64,000 bases of DNA, from NCBI RefSeq assembly GCF_001469165.1, contig NZ_JABX01000026.1:17839-81838 (forward strand). The letters are read 5' to 3'. How positions within the stretch are numbered: the first letter of the stretch is position 1; each line of letters begins with the position of its first letter. This DNA is from Thiohalocapsa sp. ML1 (GTDB lineage Bacteria; Pseudomonadota; Gammaproteobacteria; Chromatiales; Chromatiaceae). Below are positions 26,285 to 34,313 of the stretch, one piece after another. The position numbers were made by a program, and so were the translations under genes. The notes beneath the pieces were generated by a model. The model saw only the letters and a program-made list of their open reading frames with translations. It was not told the origin of the DNA and made no database searches.

Positions 26285-26893
26285 ATGACCCAGATCATCC
26301 GCACAGCGCATCTGCCGGCCGCGCTCGCCGCCTGCCTGCTCGGCGCCACCATCGCCGGCCCCGCTACCGCCGGCTGGAGCATGGACCCGGCGCGCTCGCA
26401 CCTCGCCTTCGTGTCCATCAAGGCGAAGGACGTGGGCGAGGTGAACACGTTCCAGGAGATGTCTGGCAGCATCGGCGACGACGGCGCCGTGACCGTGTCC
26501 ATGGCGCTCGACAGCGTCGAAACCCTGATCCCGATCCGCAACGAGCGGATGCGCGAGCTCCTGTTCAAAACCGCCGACTACAAGGACGCGACACTGACCG
26601 CGAAGATCGACCCCGCCATCATCGCCGGCATGCAGCCGGGCGAGATCCGCGAGATCACGGCCGAGGGCAACCTGTCGCTGCACGGCGCGACGCAGCCGAT
26701 GATACTGAGCATGCAGGCGGCGAAGGTGGACGGCGGCACCGTGATGGTGGCAAGCAGCAAGCCGCTCATCGTCGATGCCGCCAAGTTCGGCCTCACCGAC
26801 GGTGTCGAGAAGCTGCGCGAGATCGCCGGCCTGGACAGCATCAGCCATGCCGTGCCGGTGACCTTCGTGATGACCTTCGTGGACGTGGAATGA
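26285..26893 (+). CDS. YceI-family periplasmic protein
   Basis: 202 residues with a signal peptide (LPAALAACLLGATIAGPATA, cleavage about 29). The mature part follows the YceI lipocalin-like pattern: WSMDPARSHLAFVSIKAKDVGEV, an SMALDSVETLIPIRNERM stretch, ITAEGNLSLHGATQPM and a closing VTFVMTFVDVE strand. YceI proteins bind isoprenoid or other amphiphilic lipids in a beta-barrel. ATG is preceded by CGGAGAAC. It starts 82 nt after the MscS gene on the same strand, so co-transcription is possible. Confidence 0.9.
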   Translation: MTQIIRTAHLPAALAACLLGATIAGPATAGWSMDPARSHLAFVSIKAKDVGEVNTFQEMSGSIGDDGAVTVSMALDSVETLIPIRNERMRELLFKTADYKDATLTAKIDPAIIAGMQPGEIREITAEGNLSLHGATQPMILSMQAAKVDGGTVMVASSKPLIVDAAKFGLTDGVEKLREIAGLDSISHAVPVTFVMTFVDVE

Positions 26894-26939
26894 TCGGCCG
26901 AAGCACCGGCGGCGTGGGCTGCCGGCGCTGCTTCTAGCG

Positions 26940-27188
26940 TCAGCGCGGCGCGGTCACAAACGCCTGCGCGACCCGCCGCAGCGTGCAGTTGCGCCGGATG
27001 CACCAGCGCACGTAGAGCACGAAGCCGGTGCCCGCGATGCCGAACACCATCACCGTGCCGGCGAGTTGCATCACAGGGTCTGCAACCATCAGGTTGAGCG
27101 TTGCCCACGCGGGAAAGCTGACGAGGGCGGCAAGGGCGAGCGCGAAGGCGAACGGCCAGCGCGCGCCGCAGTCTTTGCATCGGGTCAT
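26940..27188 (-). CDS. Small two-helix membrane protein, hypothetical
   Basis: 82 residues. Starts MTRCKDCGARW (a CxxC motif at the extreme N-terminus), followed by two hydrophobic helices (PFAFALALAALVSFPAWATL and LAGTVMVFGIAGTGFVLYV) and a basic C-terminal tail (RWCIRRNCTLRRVAQ). AGGAG lies eight bases before the ATG. No family recognised. Convergent with yceI across 46 nt. Confidence 0.7.
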   Translation of the reverse strand: MTRCKDCGARWPFAFALALAALVSFPAWATLNLMVADPVMQLAGTVMVFGIAGTGFVLYVRWCIRRNCTLRRVAQAFVTAPR

Positions 27189-27665
27189 GGGTGGTAACTC
27201 CTGCAGATCGACGTCCGTGGTTGTTCAATGCTTCCGCTTTCGACGAATGCGGAGCTTCGCACCTGGACAAACGCTCGTCAACCGCTGCCGACTTTGGGGT
27301 CCGGCGTCGCCGACCACCGGGAGTGGGGGCGTCTCGCACCCGCGAGCCGGCAAGCCCGCGAGCGACCGGATCGTCCGCGTGCCCCTGGCAGCCTGTCCCT
27401 TACCGGCGCGTGGAAGCCACCGGCAGCCGCCTGTCCGCAACCGACCGACAGTGGACGACAGCTTGGAGTCCCGGTGCGGACGGACGACAAGGTGTGTCGA
27501 GGCGACAGCTACCGACCCAGAGCAGCTTTAGGAGTTGGGGGCCTTCCGTTGGCTGCGGGATATTGAGCCTGGACCCTTCTCCCGGGGCCCCTTTTCCCCG
27601 GAAGCTACAGGGTACGGTGACCGTTTCCGCGCACGCCTATCAATCACTCGTGCAACCTGCCGGCA
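27189..27665. other. Gene-free accessory spacer
   Basis: 477 nt. Open frames on both strands exist but have no recognisable similarity, no ribosome binding sites and compositional features of GC-rich noise. CGACAGCTACCGACCCAGAGC near 27507 resembles degenerate non-coding repeats I associate with gammaproteobacterial intergenic regions, without certainty. No array of the heptamer type here. Confidence 0.5.
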
Positions 27666-28046
27666 TCAGATTGCAGCATCTATGTCGGTGCGTGGGAAGT
27701 CGTCTCCTTGGAAGAGCAACTTCTCGTTGTAGACCTTCGCGAGCGCATAACTAAAGCAATCTCCGAAGTTCAGTCCCGCTGGATGCTGCCCCTTTCCGTA
27801 TCGCAGGAAGCCTTCGAAGGCGACGTCAGATTGCGCCTGATCCGCCGCAATGATCTCTGCATCGAGGGTGGCCAGCAGCTCCGCCAACTCGGCAAGGCCG
27901 TTGTCGCGTTTTGCCACCATCCGGGATTCAAGCAGAGTGGCTGCCGATAGCCGCACGCGTTCGGCCTTCAACAAGGTCTCGATGAAAGACTGGTATCCCT
28001 GTTCTTTGCGTAGGATGGCGATCAGTGCTGATGTATCGACGATCAT
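27666..28046 (-). CDS. vapC: VapC-type PIN ribonuclease toxin
   Basis: 126-residue PIN-domain toxin. The four-acid pocket is complete: D4 (MIVDTSALIAIL), E40 (TLLESRMV), D96 (NFGDCFSYALA) and D115 (FQGDDFPRTD). The sequence follows the subgroup of VapC paired with Rv0623-like VapB antitoxins. The start ATG overlaps the antitoxin stop by four bases (ATGA), a classic coupled toxin-antitoxin arrangement. Expected to cleave tRNA or rRNA when free; target not predictable. The gene looks intact. Confidence 0.93.
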   Translation of the reverse strand: MIVDTSALIAILRKEQGYQSFIETLLKAERVRLSAATLLESRMVAKRDNGLAELAELLATLDAEIIAADQAQSDVAFEGFLRYGKGQHPAGLNFGDCFSYALAKVYNEKLLFQGDDFPRTDIDAAI

Positions 28047-28297
28047 CGAGGTAGACCGTTCTCATCGTAGCCGATGACCTCGTCAGGCGAAGGATTTGGT
28101 TGCGGCAGGCGTGCGGCGTAGCGTTCGGCGATCGATTCAAGCTTCTGGCGACGGGACTCGAACTGGTGGCTGCGCCGCAGTCTGGCGACCTCGTGCCGCA
28201 GAAGGTCAAGGACGATCTGGGACTTCCCGCGACGGGTTACGGCCTGAATCTCCTGGAGCAAGGTTTCTGCTTCGCGGTTCTTGATGCTGATCGCCAT
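28043..28297 (-). CDS. vapB: VapB-type antitoxin
   Basis: 84-residue antitoxin. N-terminal AISIKNREAETLLQEIQAVT with RRGKSQIVLDLLRHEVARL is the Rv0623-like transcription-factor/antitoxin pattern (short strand plus DNA-contacting helices); the C-terminal PSPDEVIGYDENGLPR tail is of the type that inserts into the VapC active site. It precedes vapC with a 4-nt overlap and likely autoregulates the pair. The spacer upstream borders a transposase remnant. Confidence 0.9.
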   Translation of the reverse strand: MAISIKNREAETLLQEIQAVTRRGKSQIVLDLLRHEVARLRRSHQFESRRQKLESIAERYAARLPQPNPSPDEVIGYDENGLPR

Positions 28298-28473
28298 CTT
28301 GCTGTTCCGGGCAGGTAGAACCAGGCGAAGATTCTATACCTTTGGCTGGGAACGGTCGAGGAACAACTTACGCGCCAGACTCCAACGGACACCGACATGG
28401 CCGTCGGGCGAGAACAACAGGGGCCAGGCTCAATCTATAGTGGCAAGTCGCCCTGCCCTGCACCGTCTGCTGA

Positions 28474-28822
28474 TGCCGGTTCACTTCGACAAGGTCTGTG
28501 CCGAGCACGCCATCGACCACCGCCTCATCAAGCCCAGGACCCCCAGACCAACGGCATGGTCGAACGCTTCAACGGGCGCATCGCCGAGATCCTCAACACC
28601 ACCCGCTTCCGCTCGGGAGAGCACCTGCGCGATACCCTCAAGCGCTACGTCAAGCTCTACAACCAACAGATCCCCCAGCGCGCCCTCAAGCACTCCGCCC
28701 CCATCGAAGCACTCAAACGCTGGTGCCACGAACGCCCTGACCTGTTCTGGAAGCGCCCCTATAATCTCCCGGGACTTGACACCCGTCGAATCCCGGAACC
28801 CCCTGATGCAACTGCGTACTGA
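28474..28822 (+). pseudogene. Transposase/integrase-core remnant, frameshifted (IS481-type)
   Basis: C-terminal third of a DDE transposase. Frame one reads VHFDKVCAEHAIDHRLIKPR; after about 28538 the homology shifts to another frame, PQTNGMVERFNGRIAEIL, continuing with LKRYVKLYNQQIPQRALKH and ending RPYNLPGLDT. A single missing base in AAGCCCAGGACCCCCAGACC explains the shift (an added C would restore K-P-R-H-P-Q-T-N-G). The N-terminal two thirds and the terminal repeats were not found, and the normal stop is lost. An inactive fossil next to vapBC, marking this as an accessory region. Confidence 0.85.
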
Positions 28823-29090
28823 CCCCACACACCAGCCAGTCGCCGAAGCCTGGCATCTGGCGCAAGGCGATGCACGGGCGGTTCTTTACGCGGCTGTCCG
28901 CCTGGGGCAGCGGAGTGAGCAGCACGTCGCCCTCCGTCACGGACGCCTCACGTCTTTGGGACCGTAATCCGGCTCGCTGTCGGTATAGGCTCGGGCCAAT
29001 CCCTCGCCGCCGAGACGCCCCCACCCGTCCCGCTCCGCGTCTGCGGCCAGGACCAATCGCTGGCAAGATGCCGGCGGTCCCAGTGCCCTG
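28823..29090. other. Gene-free spacer after the transposase remnant
   Basis: 268 nt; only unsupported open frames. Probably debris of the insertion event. No repeats of the window's heptamer class are seen. Confidence 0.5.
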
Positions 29091-30425
29091 CTACCGCCTC
29101 TCGGACGGGAACGTCCAGACGATGGGCCCGACCTGGACGAGGTCCTCGCGGCCGGGCTCGCCGGGCTTCTTGCCGTAGCGCAACAGCTCCATCACGTCCG
29201 AGCTGACCAGCGGGTTAGTCGTGAAATAGGCATGGCCGAAGGCGTCGGTACGCTCGCCTTCGTAGACGATCACGTCGATCTGGCCGAGCCGCTTCAGGTC
29301 GTCCTGAGACGCCTGCTTGATGTCCTCGGGCCGCAGGTTGCCGACGCGGCTTTGGCTGCGGAACAGGATGCGGGAAACGAGCAGCGCCCTATCCTGCGGC
29401 GACGAGTAGACGGTGAAGCGACCACGCAGGGCGCGCGGCAAGCGCCCGCTGGGCCAGACCGTGAACACGTCCGGGTCCGACGCGAAGGACGTGATCATCT
29501 GTGCGGCGACCTCCATGTCGATGTCCGGCGAGAACAGCACGATGTTGTCCACCTTCAGCACCTCAGCCGGCTCCTTGCCCGCGGAGATCACCTCAGAGAA
29601 CAGGTCGCGCACGGCGCCGAGCAGCAGCGCCGTGCCGCGGCTGTGGGCGAGGAGCTGCACGCGCTCGACGCCGGGCGTCGTCGCCAGCGTGCGGATGACC
29701 TTCCTCAGGTGGTTGCGGGCGTAGTCGGCGGACTCGGTGGTGCTGGTGTAGGAGGTCAGAAAATTGCCCGTCGCCGACGCGGGCCAGGTGAAGAAGGCGC
29801 ACACCGGCTCGCGACCCAGGAAGTGGCAGAGCTCCGCGGCGGTGAACGCGGAGGTCTCGAACGTCTCGTTGAAGCCGTGCACGTAGAGCAAGACCTCGTT
29901 GCGCGGCGAGCTCGCGAGGCGCCGCTGCACCTCTTCCTGCAGTTGCCGCTTGGCGCTCAGGTGCTGCGACAGCGTGGCGTCGTCGCGGAACCTGAAGCCC
30001 TCGGCACCGATGCGGATGTCGTAGGGCTCCGGCGGAAAGGCGCCGATGCGCTGCACGCGCCCGAGGCTCAGGTCGAGGCCGCGCGTACGTTCGGCGAGCC
30101 GGCTCTCTTGCTCCAGCACGGACCAGGAGACATCGGGGCCGATCTTGACCTTGGCCGTGCCGAACTCGATGCGCTTGGCGCGTTCCTGGCCGTAGGGCAG
30201 ACCGGTCTCGGAGCCGGTCTCCGGCGCGCGGTCGGTGATGTAGAGCAGATTCACGTCGGTGGTTGCGCCGCGGGCCTCGGCCGGCAGCGACAGCACCGGC
30301 TGACCGTCGGGCTCCAGATAGACCACCGGCGTCGGCATGAGCTGCCGCGGCGGGGTGGCGCAGCCGGCCGCCAGCAGCAGGCCGAGCACGAGGACGCTGA
30401 ACGCGACGACACGACGACGGACCAT
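29091..30425 (-). CDS. Alpha/beta-hydrolase lipoprotein (DUF900 type)
   Basis: 444-residue lipoprotein. Signal VVAFSVLVLGLLLAAGC with lipobox L-A-A-G-C22, so it is anchored in a membrane from the periplasmic side. The core follows DUF900 hydrolases: NLLYITDRAPE, VLLYVHGFNETFETSAFTAA (oxyanion/HG region), FFTWPAS, a nucleophile elbow LLAHSRGTALLLGA (A-H-S-R-G variant of GxSxG) and NIVLFSPDIDMEVAAQM. A C-terminal ISDVIVYEG-like segment and TTNPLVSSDVMELLRYG close the fold. Substrate unknown. Divergent from the AmpG-like gene over 245 nt. Confidence 0.85.
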   Translation of the reverse strand: MVRRRVVAFSVLVLGLLLAAGCATPPRQLMPTPVVYLEPDGQPVLSLPAEARGATTDVNLLYITDRAPETGSETGLPYGQERAKRIEFGTAKVKIGPDVSWSVLEQESRLAERTRGLDLSLGRVQRIGAFPPEPYDIRIGAEGFRFRDDATLSQHLSAKRQLQEEVQRRLASSPRNEVLLYVHGFNETFETSAFTAAELCHFLGREPVCAFFTWPASATGNFLTSYTSTTESADYARNHLRKVIRTLATTPGVERVQLLAHSRGTALLLGAVRDLFSEVISAGKEPAEVLKVDNIVLFSPDIDMEVAAQMITSFASDPDVFTVWPSGRLPRALRGRFTVYSSPQDRALLVSRILFRSQSRVGNLRPEDIKQASQDDLKRLGQIDVIVYEGERTDAFGHAYFTTNPLVSSDVMELLRYGKKPGEPGREDLVQVGPIVWTFPSERR

Positions 30426-30670
30426 GCGGTACTCCGGGGAAATGAAACGACTCCGCGGCCGAAGAGCTGGTCGCGTCGATCAGGCACTCTCGCATTCTAT
30501 GCGAGCGCCGCCGGGAATTGTCCGACGCTCGCGATCAGCACACGGCGGAGGGGAGAAGCCGCGCCGCGGATGGACGCCGCCGCCCGACATCGGCGCCGAA
30601 GATCCGGCGCTTTCGGGTTAGCATGCCGGGCCAGTCGAGCCCTGACCCGTCAGCAGATCAGCACCGCCGC

Positions 30671-32311
30671 ATGAACCAGCCGAAAGACCTCTCCGCAACC
30701 AGCGTTCCCATCGCAGGCACCGCCGCTGCGGCGGCGCCGGCAGTCGCGGACACTGGCCGCGGCGCCCGACAGCCCGGCCGTTGGCGCGATGCCATCGGCG
30801 CCTTCCGCGACCGCCGCGTCGTGACCATGCTGTTCCTCGGCTTCTCGGCCGGCATCCCGCTGTTGCTCATCTTCTCGTCGCTGTCGCTGTGGCTGCGCGA
30901 GGCCGGTGTGGAGCGCAACGCCGTCACCTTCTTCAGTTGGGCGGCGCTCGGCTACTCGTTCAAGTTCGTCTGGGCGCCGCTGGTGGACCGGCTGCCGCTG
31001 CCGTGGCTCACGCGACGCTACGGGCGCCGGCGCGGCTGGCTGCTGTTGGCGCAGCTCGCCATCGTGGCGGCGATTCTGCTCATGGCGTCGGTGGATCCCG
31101 CCCAGGGCGGCGATGCGCTGGTGCGCATGGCGCTGGCCGCGGTGATGCTCGGCTTCTCGGCGGCGACGCAGGACATCTGCATCGACGCCTATCGCATCGA
31201 GTCCGCACCGCCGGAACTGCAGGGCACGCTGTCCGCGGCCTACATCGTCGGCTATCGCATCGGCATGGTCACCAGCGGCGCCGGCGCGCTGTTTCTGGCG
31301 GCGGCGTTTCTATCGTCCGCGGAGTCCTACTCGTTCACCGCCTGGAGCCTGACCTACAACATCATGGCCGGCACCATGCTGGTGGGTATCGTCACCACCC
31401 TGGTGGTGCCGGAGCCCGAGCGCAGCCGCAAGCTCGCCTACCCCTATCCCGCGTCGAGCTACGCGCGGCTGGTATTGGTGTTTCTGTGCGCCGCGGCCGC
31501 CTTCGCGGGCACCTTCTTCTTCAGCGCCGGTGCCGCCGCCGCGCTCAAGGCCGCCGTCGGTGGCGGCGCCTTCGCGACCCTGCTGGTGGAGGCGGTGCGG
31601 CTCGCGCTCGCCATCGGCGTCGCCGGGCTCGTGGGCTGGGGGCTCGTGAGCTTAGGCACCGTAGACCGCGCCATGGCCGCCGAGACCTGGATCGCGCCGG
31701 TGCTCGACTTCTTCCGCCGCTACGGGCTCGCCACCGCGCTGTTGCTGCTCGCGCTGGTGGGGCTGTACCGGATCTCGGACATCGTGCTCGGCGTCATCGC
31801 CAATGTCTTTTATCAGGATCTCGGCTTCACCAAGCCCGAGATCGCCAAGGCCGTGAACACCTTCGGCGTGCTGGTCAGCATCGTCGGCGGCTTCCTCGGC
31901 GGCATCCTGGCCACCCGCTTCGGCGTCATGCGCATCCTGATGCTCGGCGCGGTCCTATCGGCGGCGACGAACCTCGCCTTCGTCGGCCTCGCCTACGCCG
32001 GCCATAACGTGCCGCTGATGTACGCGACGGTGTTCGCCGACAACCTCGCCGCAGGGCTCGCCAGCGCCGCCTTCGTCGCCTTCCTGTCCAGCCTCACCAA
32101 CGTCCAGTTCACGGCTGTTCAGTACGCCATCTTCTCGTCCCTGATGACGCTGCTGCCCAAGACCCTCGGCGGCTATTCCGGCAGCATCGTGGACGGTATC
32201 GGCTACCCCGGCTTCTTCATCTTCACCACCCTCATCGGCGTGCCGGTGCTGGTGCTGGTGTGGCTGGCCGGCAAGAAGCTCGCGATTCGGGATGCGGCCA
32301 CCGCCGGCTGA
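30671..32311 (+). CDS. AmpG-like MFS transporter
   Basis: 546-residue inner-membrane transporter with about 14 hydrophobic helices. AmpG/MFS signatures: LFLGFSAGIPLLLIFSSLSL, AALGYSFKFVWAPLVDRLPLP, the RRYGRRRGWLLLAQ loop, GFSAATQDICIDAYRIE and LSAAYIVGYRIGM. AmpG imports anhydromuropeptides for peptidoglycan recycling in Gammaproteobacteria; that role is inferred from family. ATG 30671 (MNQPKDLSAT) is chosen as the last reasonable start before the first helix, but no good ribosome binding site is seen and starts at 30518 or 30623 remain possible. Confidence 0.85.
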   Translation: MNQPKDLSATSVPIAGTAAAAAPAVADTGRGARQPGRWRDAIGAFRDRRVVTMLFLGFSAGIPLLLIFSSLSLWLREAGVERNAVTFFSWAALGYSFKFVWAPLVDRLPLPWLTRRYGRRRGWLLLAQLAIVAAILLMASVDPAQGGDALVRMALAAVMLGFSAATQDICIDAYRIESAPPELQGTLSAAYIVGYRIGMVTSGAGALFLAAAFLSSAESYSFTAWSLTYNIMAGTMLVGIVTTLVVPEPERSRKLAYPYPASSYARLVLVFLCAAAAFAGTFFFSAGAAAALKAAVGGGAFATLLVEAVRLALAIGVAGLVGWGLVSLGTVDRAMAAETWIAPVLDFFRRYGLATALLLLALVGLYRISDIVLGVIANVFYQDLGFTKPEIAKAVNTFGVLVSIVGGFLGGILATRFGVMRILMLGAVLSAATNLAFVGLAYAGHNVPLMYATVFADNLAAGLASAAFVAFLSSLTNVQFTAVQYAIFSSLMTLLPKTLGGYSGSIVDGIGYPGFFIFTTLIGVPVLVLVWLAGKKLAIRDAATAG

Positions 32312-32513
32312 GCCGGGCACGGACGGGAGCGCCGACTCCCCTCGGCGTTCCGCGGCGCGAGCCGCGATTTCGATCGCCCAGACGGTGGTTTGCTTGCGAT
32401 ACGTTGCTGCTGCCGCCCGTGCCTGGAACTCGCCTGGCTGGGGCGGGCGTCACTCACTTTCGATTACGCTTCGCCATTGATCACCCCATCGTTGAAAGAC
32501 AGGACGCCCGCCG

Positions 32514-32711
32514 ATGGCTATAGAAAGAAACTCCGTTTCCTCTGAGCATTCAACCAACAGACGCCCTATGAGCTTCACCGAGCTCTATCTAGGCCACGTC
32601 AGTATCGACGACTTCAGAAGAAACCCGCGCGGGGAGCTTGGCACAAGAACTGCCACCCTTCACAAGGACGGCATCAAGAAGCTCCGCGAGAACTGGATCT
32701 ATCGCGCCTGA
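32514..32711 (+). CDS. Small hypothetical protein near the methyltransferase
   Basis: 65 residues, no family recognised. The second half (MSFTELYLGHVSIDDFRRNP and TATLHKDGIKKLRENWIYRA) is charged and plausibly helical. The DNA here is clearly less GC-rich than its neighbours, which suggests transfer together with the methyltransferase. It ends 27 nt from the convergent methyltransferase stop. It might be the remnant of a restriction-associated protein, but nothing in the sequence proves that. Confidence 0.4.
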   Translation: MAIERNSVSSEHSTNRRPMSFTELYLGHVSIDDFRRNPRGELGTRTATLHKDGIKKLRENWIYRA

Positions 32712-32738
32712 TTCAGTCGGTCGCATCTCTCCGTCGCG

Positions 32739-33884
32739 TCAGTCCTTCGCTTGTGCGAGCTGCGCGAGCTTCGGAACCGCCACACAGGCGACGTCGAAAT
32801 AATGTCGGTCTTTCTCGACACCGATACAGTCATAGCCCAGCGACAACGCGGCGGCCAGAGTGGATCCGGCCCCTGCGAAAGGGTCGAGGACAACACCTTC
32901 CCCCAGTGGCAGAACCGCGCGAACCACTTGGCGCATGAAGTGCTGCGGCTTCAGGCTCGGGTGGGGCGCGAGCGCTCTTTCTTGCTTGCGGGTCGGTGCG
33001 GACGCGATGACATCACCAAACGGCTTGTCTTTGGACGGACGCCGAAAGCCACCCGTCTTCCACTTGCGAAGGTTGTCCTGCACCCTGCCCTCGATCGGCC
33101 TGCGAAACACCACCCAGGGCTCCCACATGGAGCGCGGCATGACACTGACTTGGCTGAATTCTTCGTGCGCCGCTTTCGGTCGGTCGCCGCCGCGCATGGT
33201 CATGGTCAGCCGGACGATCTCGGCCCTTCGCTCAAAGCCCGCGCCGGACAGTGCCTGCGACACGATGTAGGACACGAGGGGATTGGAGGCAACCACCACG
33301 TGCGCGCCGGGCACGAGCTTGGGCAAGAGCAGACGCCCCCAGGTGAAGAAGAAGCCGTGCAGCTCTTCAAGCTGGTCCTGCGTCAGCGTTGTGAAGCGCG
33401 GCAGCGGCGAGCGCTGATGGCCATCGAATGACGGAGGAATTCGCCACACACCGCCCTTGCCCGAGCGCAGCTTGGCCTGCTGTTCCGGGGAGTATTCGTG
33501 CAGGCCGTAGGGCGGGTCGGTGACCACCGCATGCAGGCTGTTCGGTTCCCGGCTCTCGATCCAGTCGAAACAGTCCGCATGGTGCAGCATGACTCCGCCG
33601 AGGTCACACGGCGGTGCCCAGTCATCGATTGCCGGCAGCTCGCGCTGGACCGGGGTTTGCGGCGAGTGACGCAGCCGGTAGACGCCGCGCTCTTCGCGCA
33701 CGAACAACTCCGGCGTATTCAACCGGAGATAGGAGCGAATCGATGACGGCGGCGTATCCCCTGTAATCTTCCGGACGCGCGCTTCGATCTCTTGCACGGT
33801 CAGGGGCTTCGAGGTCAGCGCCATCACGTAGACGATGGCGTCGCGGACCGTGCCGGGGGCTTTTCTGGGTAGCGTTTCGCTCAT
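32739..33884 (-). CDS. DNA methyltransferase, beta-class N4/N6 type
   Basis: 381-residue adenine or cytosine-N4 methyltransferase. An N-terminal winged-helix-like domain (about 1-70: LTVQEIEARVRKITGDTPPS) precedes catalytic motif IV TDPPYGLHEY (about 141), a target-recognition stretch, and late motif I VVLDPFAGAGSTLAAAL (about 343) with LGYDCIGVEKD. DPPY before FxGxG is the beta-class order. HPSLKPQHFMRQVVRAVLP is motif X-like. No restriction endonuclease is adjacent, so it is an orphan methylase or a relic of a restriction-modification system. The promoter side (33885 onward) is a remnant-rich spacer. Confidence 0.9.
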   Translation of the reverse strand: MSETLPRKAPGTVRDAIVYVMALTSKPLTVQEIEARVRKITGDTPPSSIRSYLRLNTPELFVREERGVYRLRHSPQTPVQRELPAIDDWAPPCDLGGVMLHHADCFDWIESREPNSLHAVVTDPPYGLHEYSPEQQAKLRSGKGGVWRIPPSFDGHQRSPLPRFTTLTQDQLEELHGFFFTWGRLLLPKLVPGAHVVVASNPLVSYIVSQALSGAGFERRAEIVRLTMTMRGGDRPKAAHEEFSQVSVMPRSMWEPWVVFRRPIEGRVQDNLRKWKTGGFRRPSKDKPFGDVIASAPTRKQERALAPHPSLKPQHFMRQVVRAVLPLGEGVVLDPFAGAGSTLAAALSLGYDCIGVEKDRHYFDVACVAVPKLAQLAQAKD

Positions 33885-34012
33885 GGCGGGAGTCTAGACG
33901 TCGGGACGTCTAGGGTCAACAGGGAACATCGACCGCGAAATTGTGCTGCGATCGGGGTGCGGCGCGAATGGGAAGGCGCCGGCCAATTCGCCGGCATGAG
34001 CGCGGCGGGCCG

Positions 34013-34128
34013 CCGCGCGGGCCGGCTGAGGCCGGCGTACCCAGGGTCAGCGCAGTTGGCCGTCGGGGCCGACGACCTGCTCGATGATGGCGCGGATGCC
34101 CGCGTGGCTCATGTCCGGCCCGAAGGCG
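34013..34128. repeat. 116-bp direct repeat, left copy
   Basis: Matches 35552-35667 at a constant offset of 1539 with about eight mismatches on my reading. The two copies flank the AAA/DUF4143 ATPase gene. This left copy holds a truncated duplicate of the 3' end of the gene at 35586-36146 plus its downstream palindromic GGGCCGGCTGAGGCCGGCG. Confidence 0.88.
34047..34128 (-). pseudogene. Truncated 3' duplicate of the STI1-like secreted protein gene
   Basis: Encodes only the C-terminal segment; the residues HAGIRAIIEQVVGPDGQLR match the end of the gene at 35586 (HEGIRAIIEQVVGPDGQLR). Upstream of about 34128 the similarity is lost. No start or signal peptide belongs to it. The rest of 33885-34313 holds no gene. 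Confidence 0.8.
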
Positions 34129-34286
34129 TGGCGGAGCGGCGGCCCGGGGAACTGCTTCCGGCTTGCTGCGGGCGCTGATGCAGGAGCCGCAGTATCCGGT
34201 GGTGCCAGCCCGACCCTTGGGAGACGCGAAAACTCCGGAAAATCTCGCATGTGAAAGAATCGATGTCGGCGGGTATCCTTGTATAT

Positions 34287-34304
34287 CTAAAACGTTACTT
34301 TTAG
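34287..34304. promoter_or_regulatory. Inverted repeat in AT-rich promoter of the AAA ATPase gene
   Basis: CTAAAA-CGTTAC-TTTTAG directly upstream of the ATG at 34314, in a short AT-rich stretch (from about 34270) that contrasts with the GC-rich surroundings. Position suits an operator or promoter element; a recognisable ribosome binding site is lacking. Confidence 0.45.
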
Positions 34305-34313
34305 TTTGCAACA

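Noticed and set aside
27191..27754. 187-residue plus-strand frame in the vapC-flanking spacer
   Set aside because: No ribosome site, overlaps vapC antisense, low-complexity Arg/Ser/Pro composition.
28281..28967. 228-residue open frame over the transposase remnant
   Set aside because: Only its middle part is homologous, and the homology changes frame at about 28538; treated as a pseudogene.
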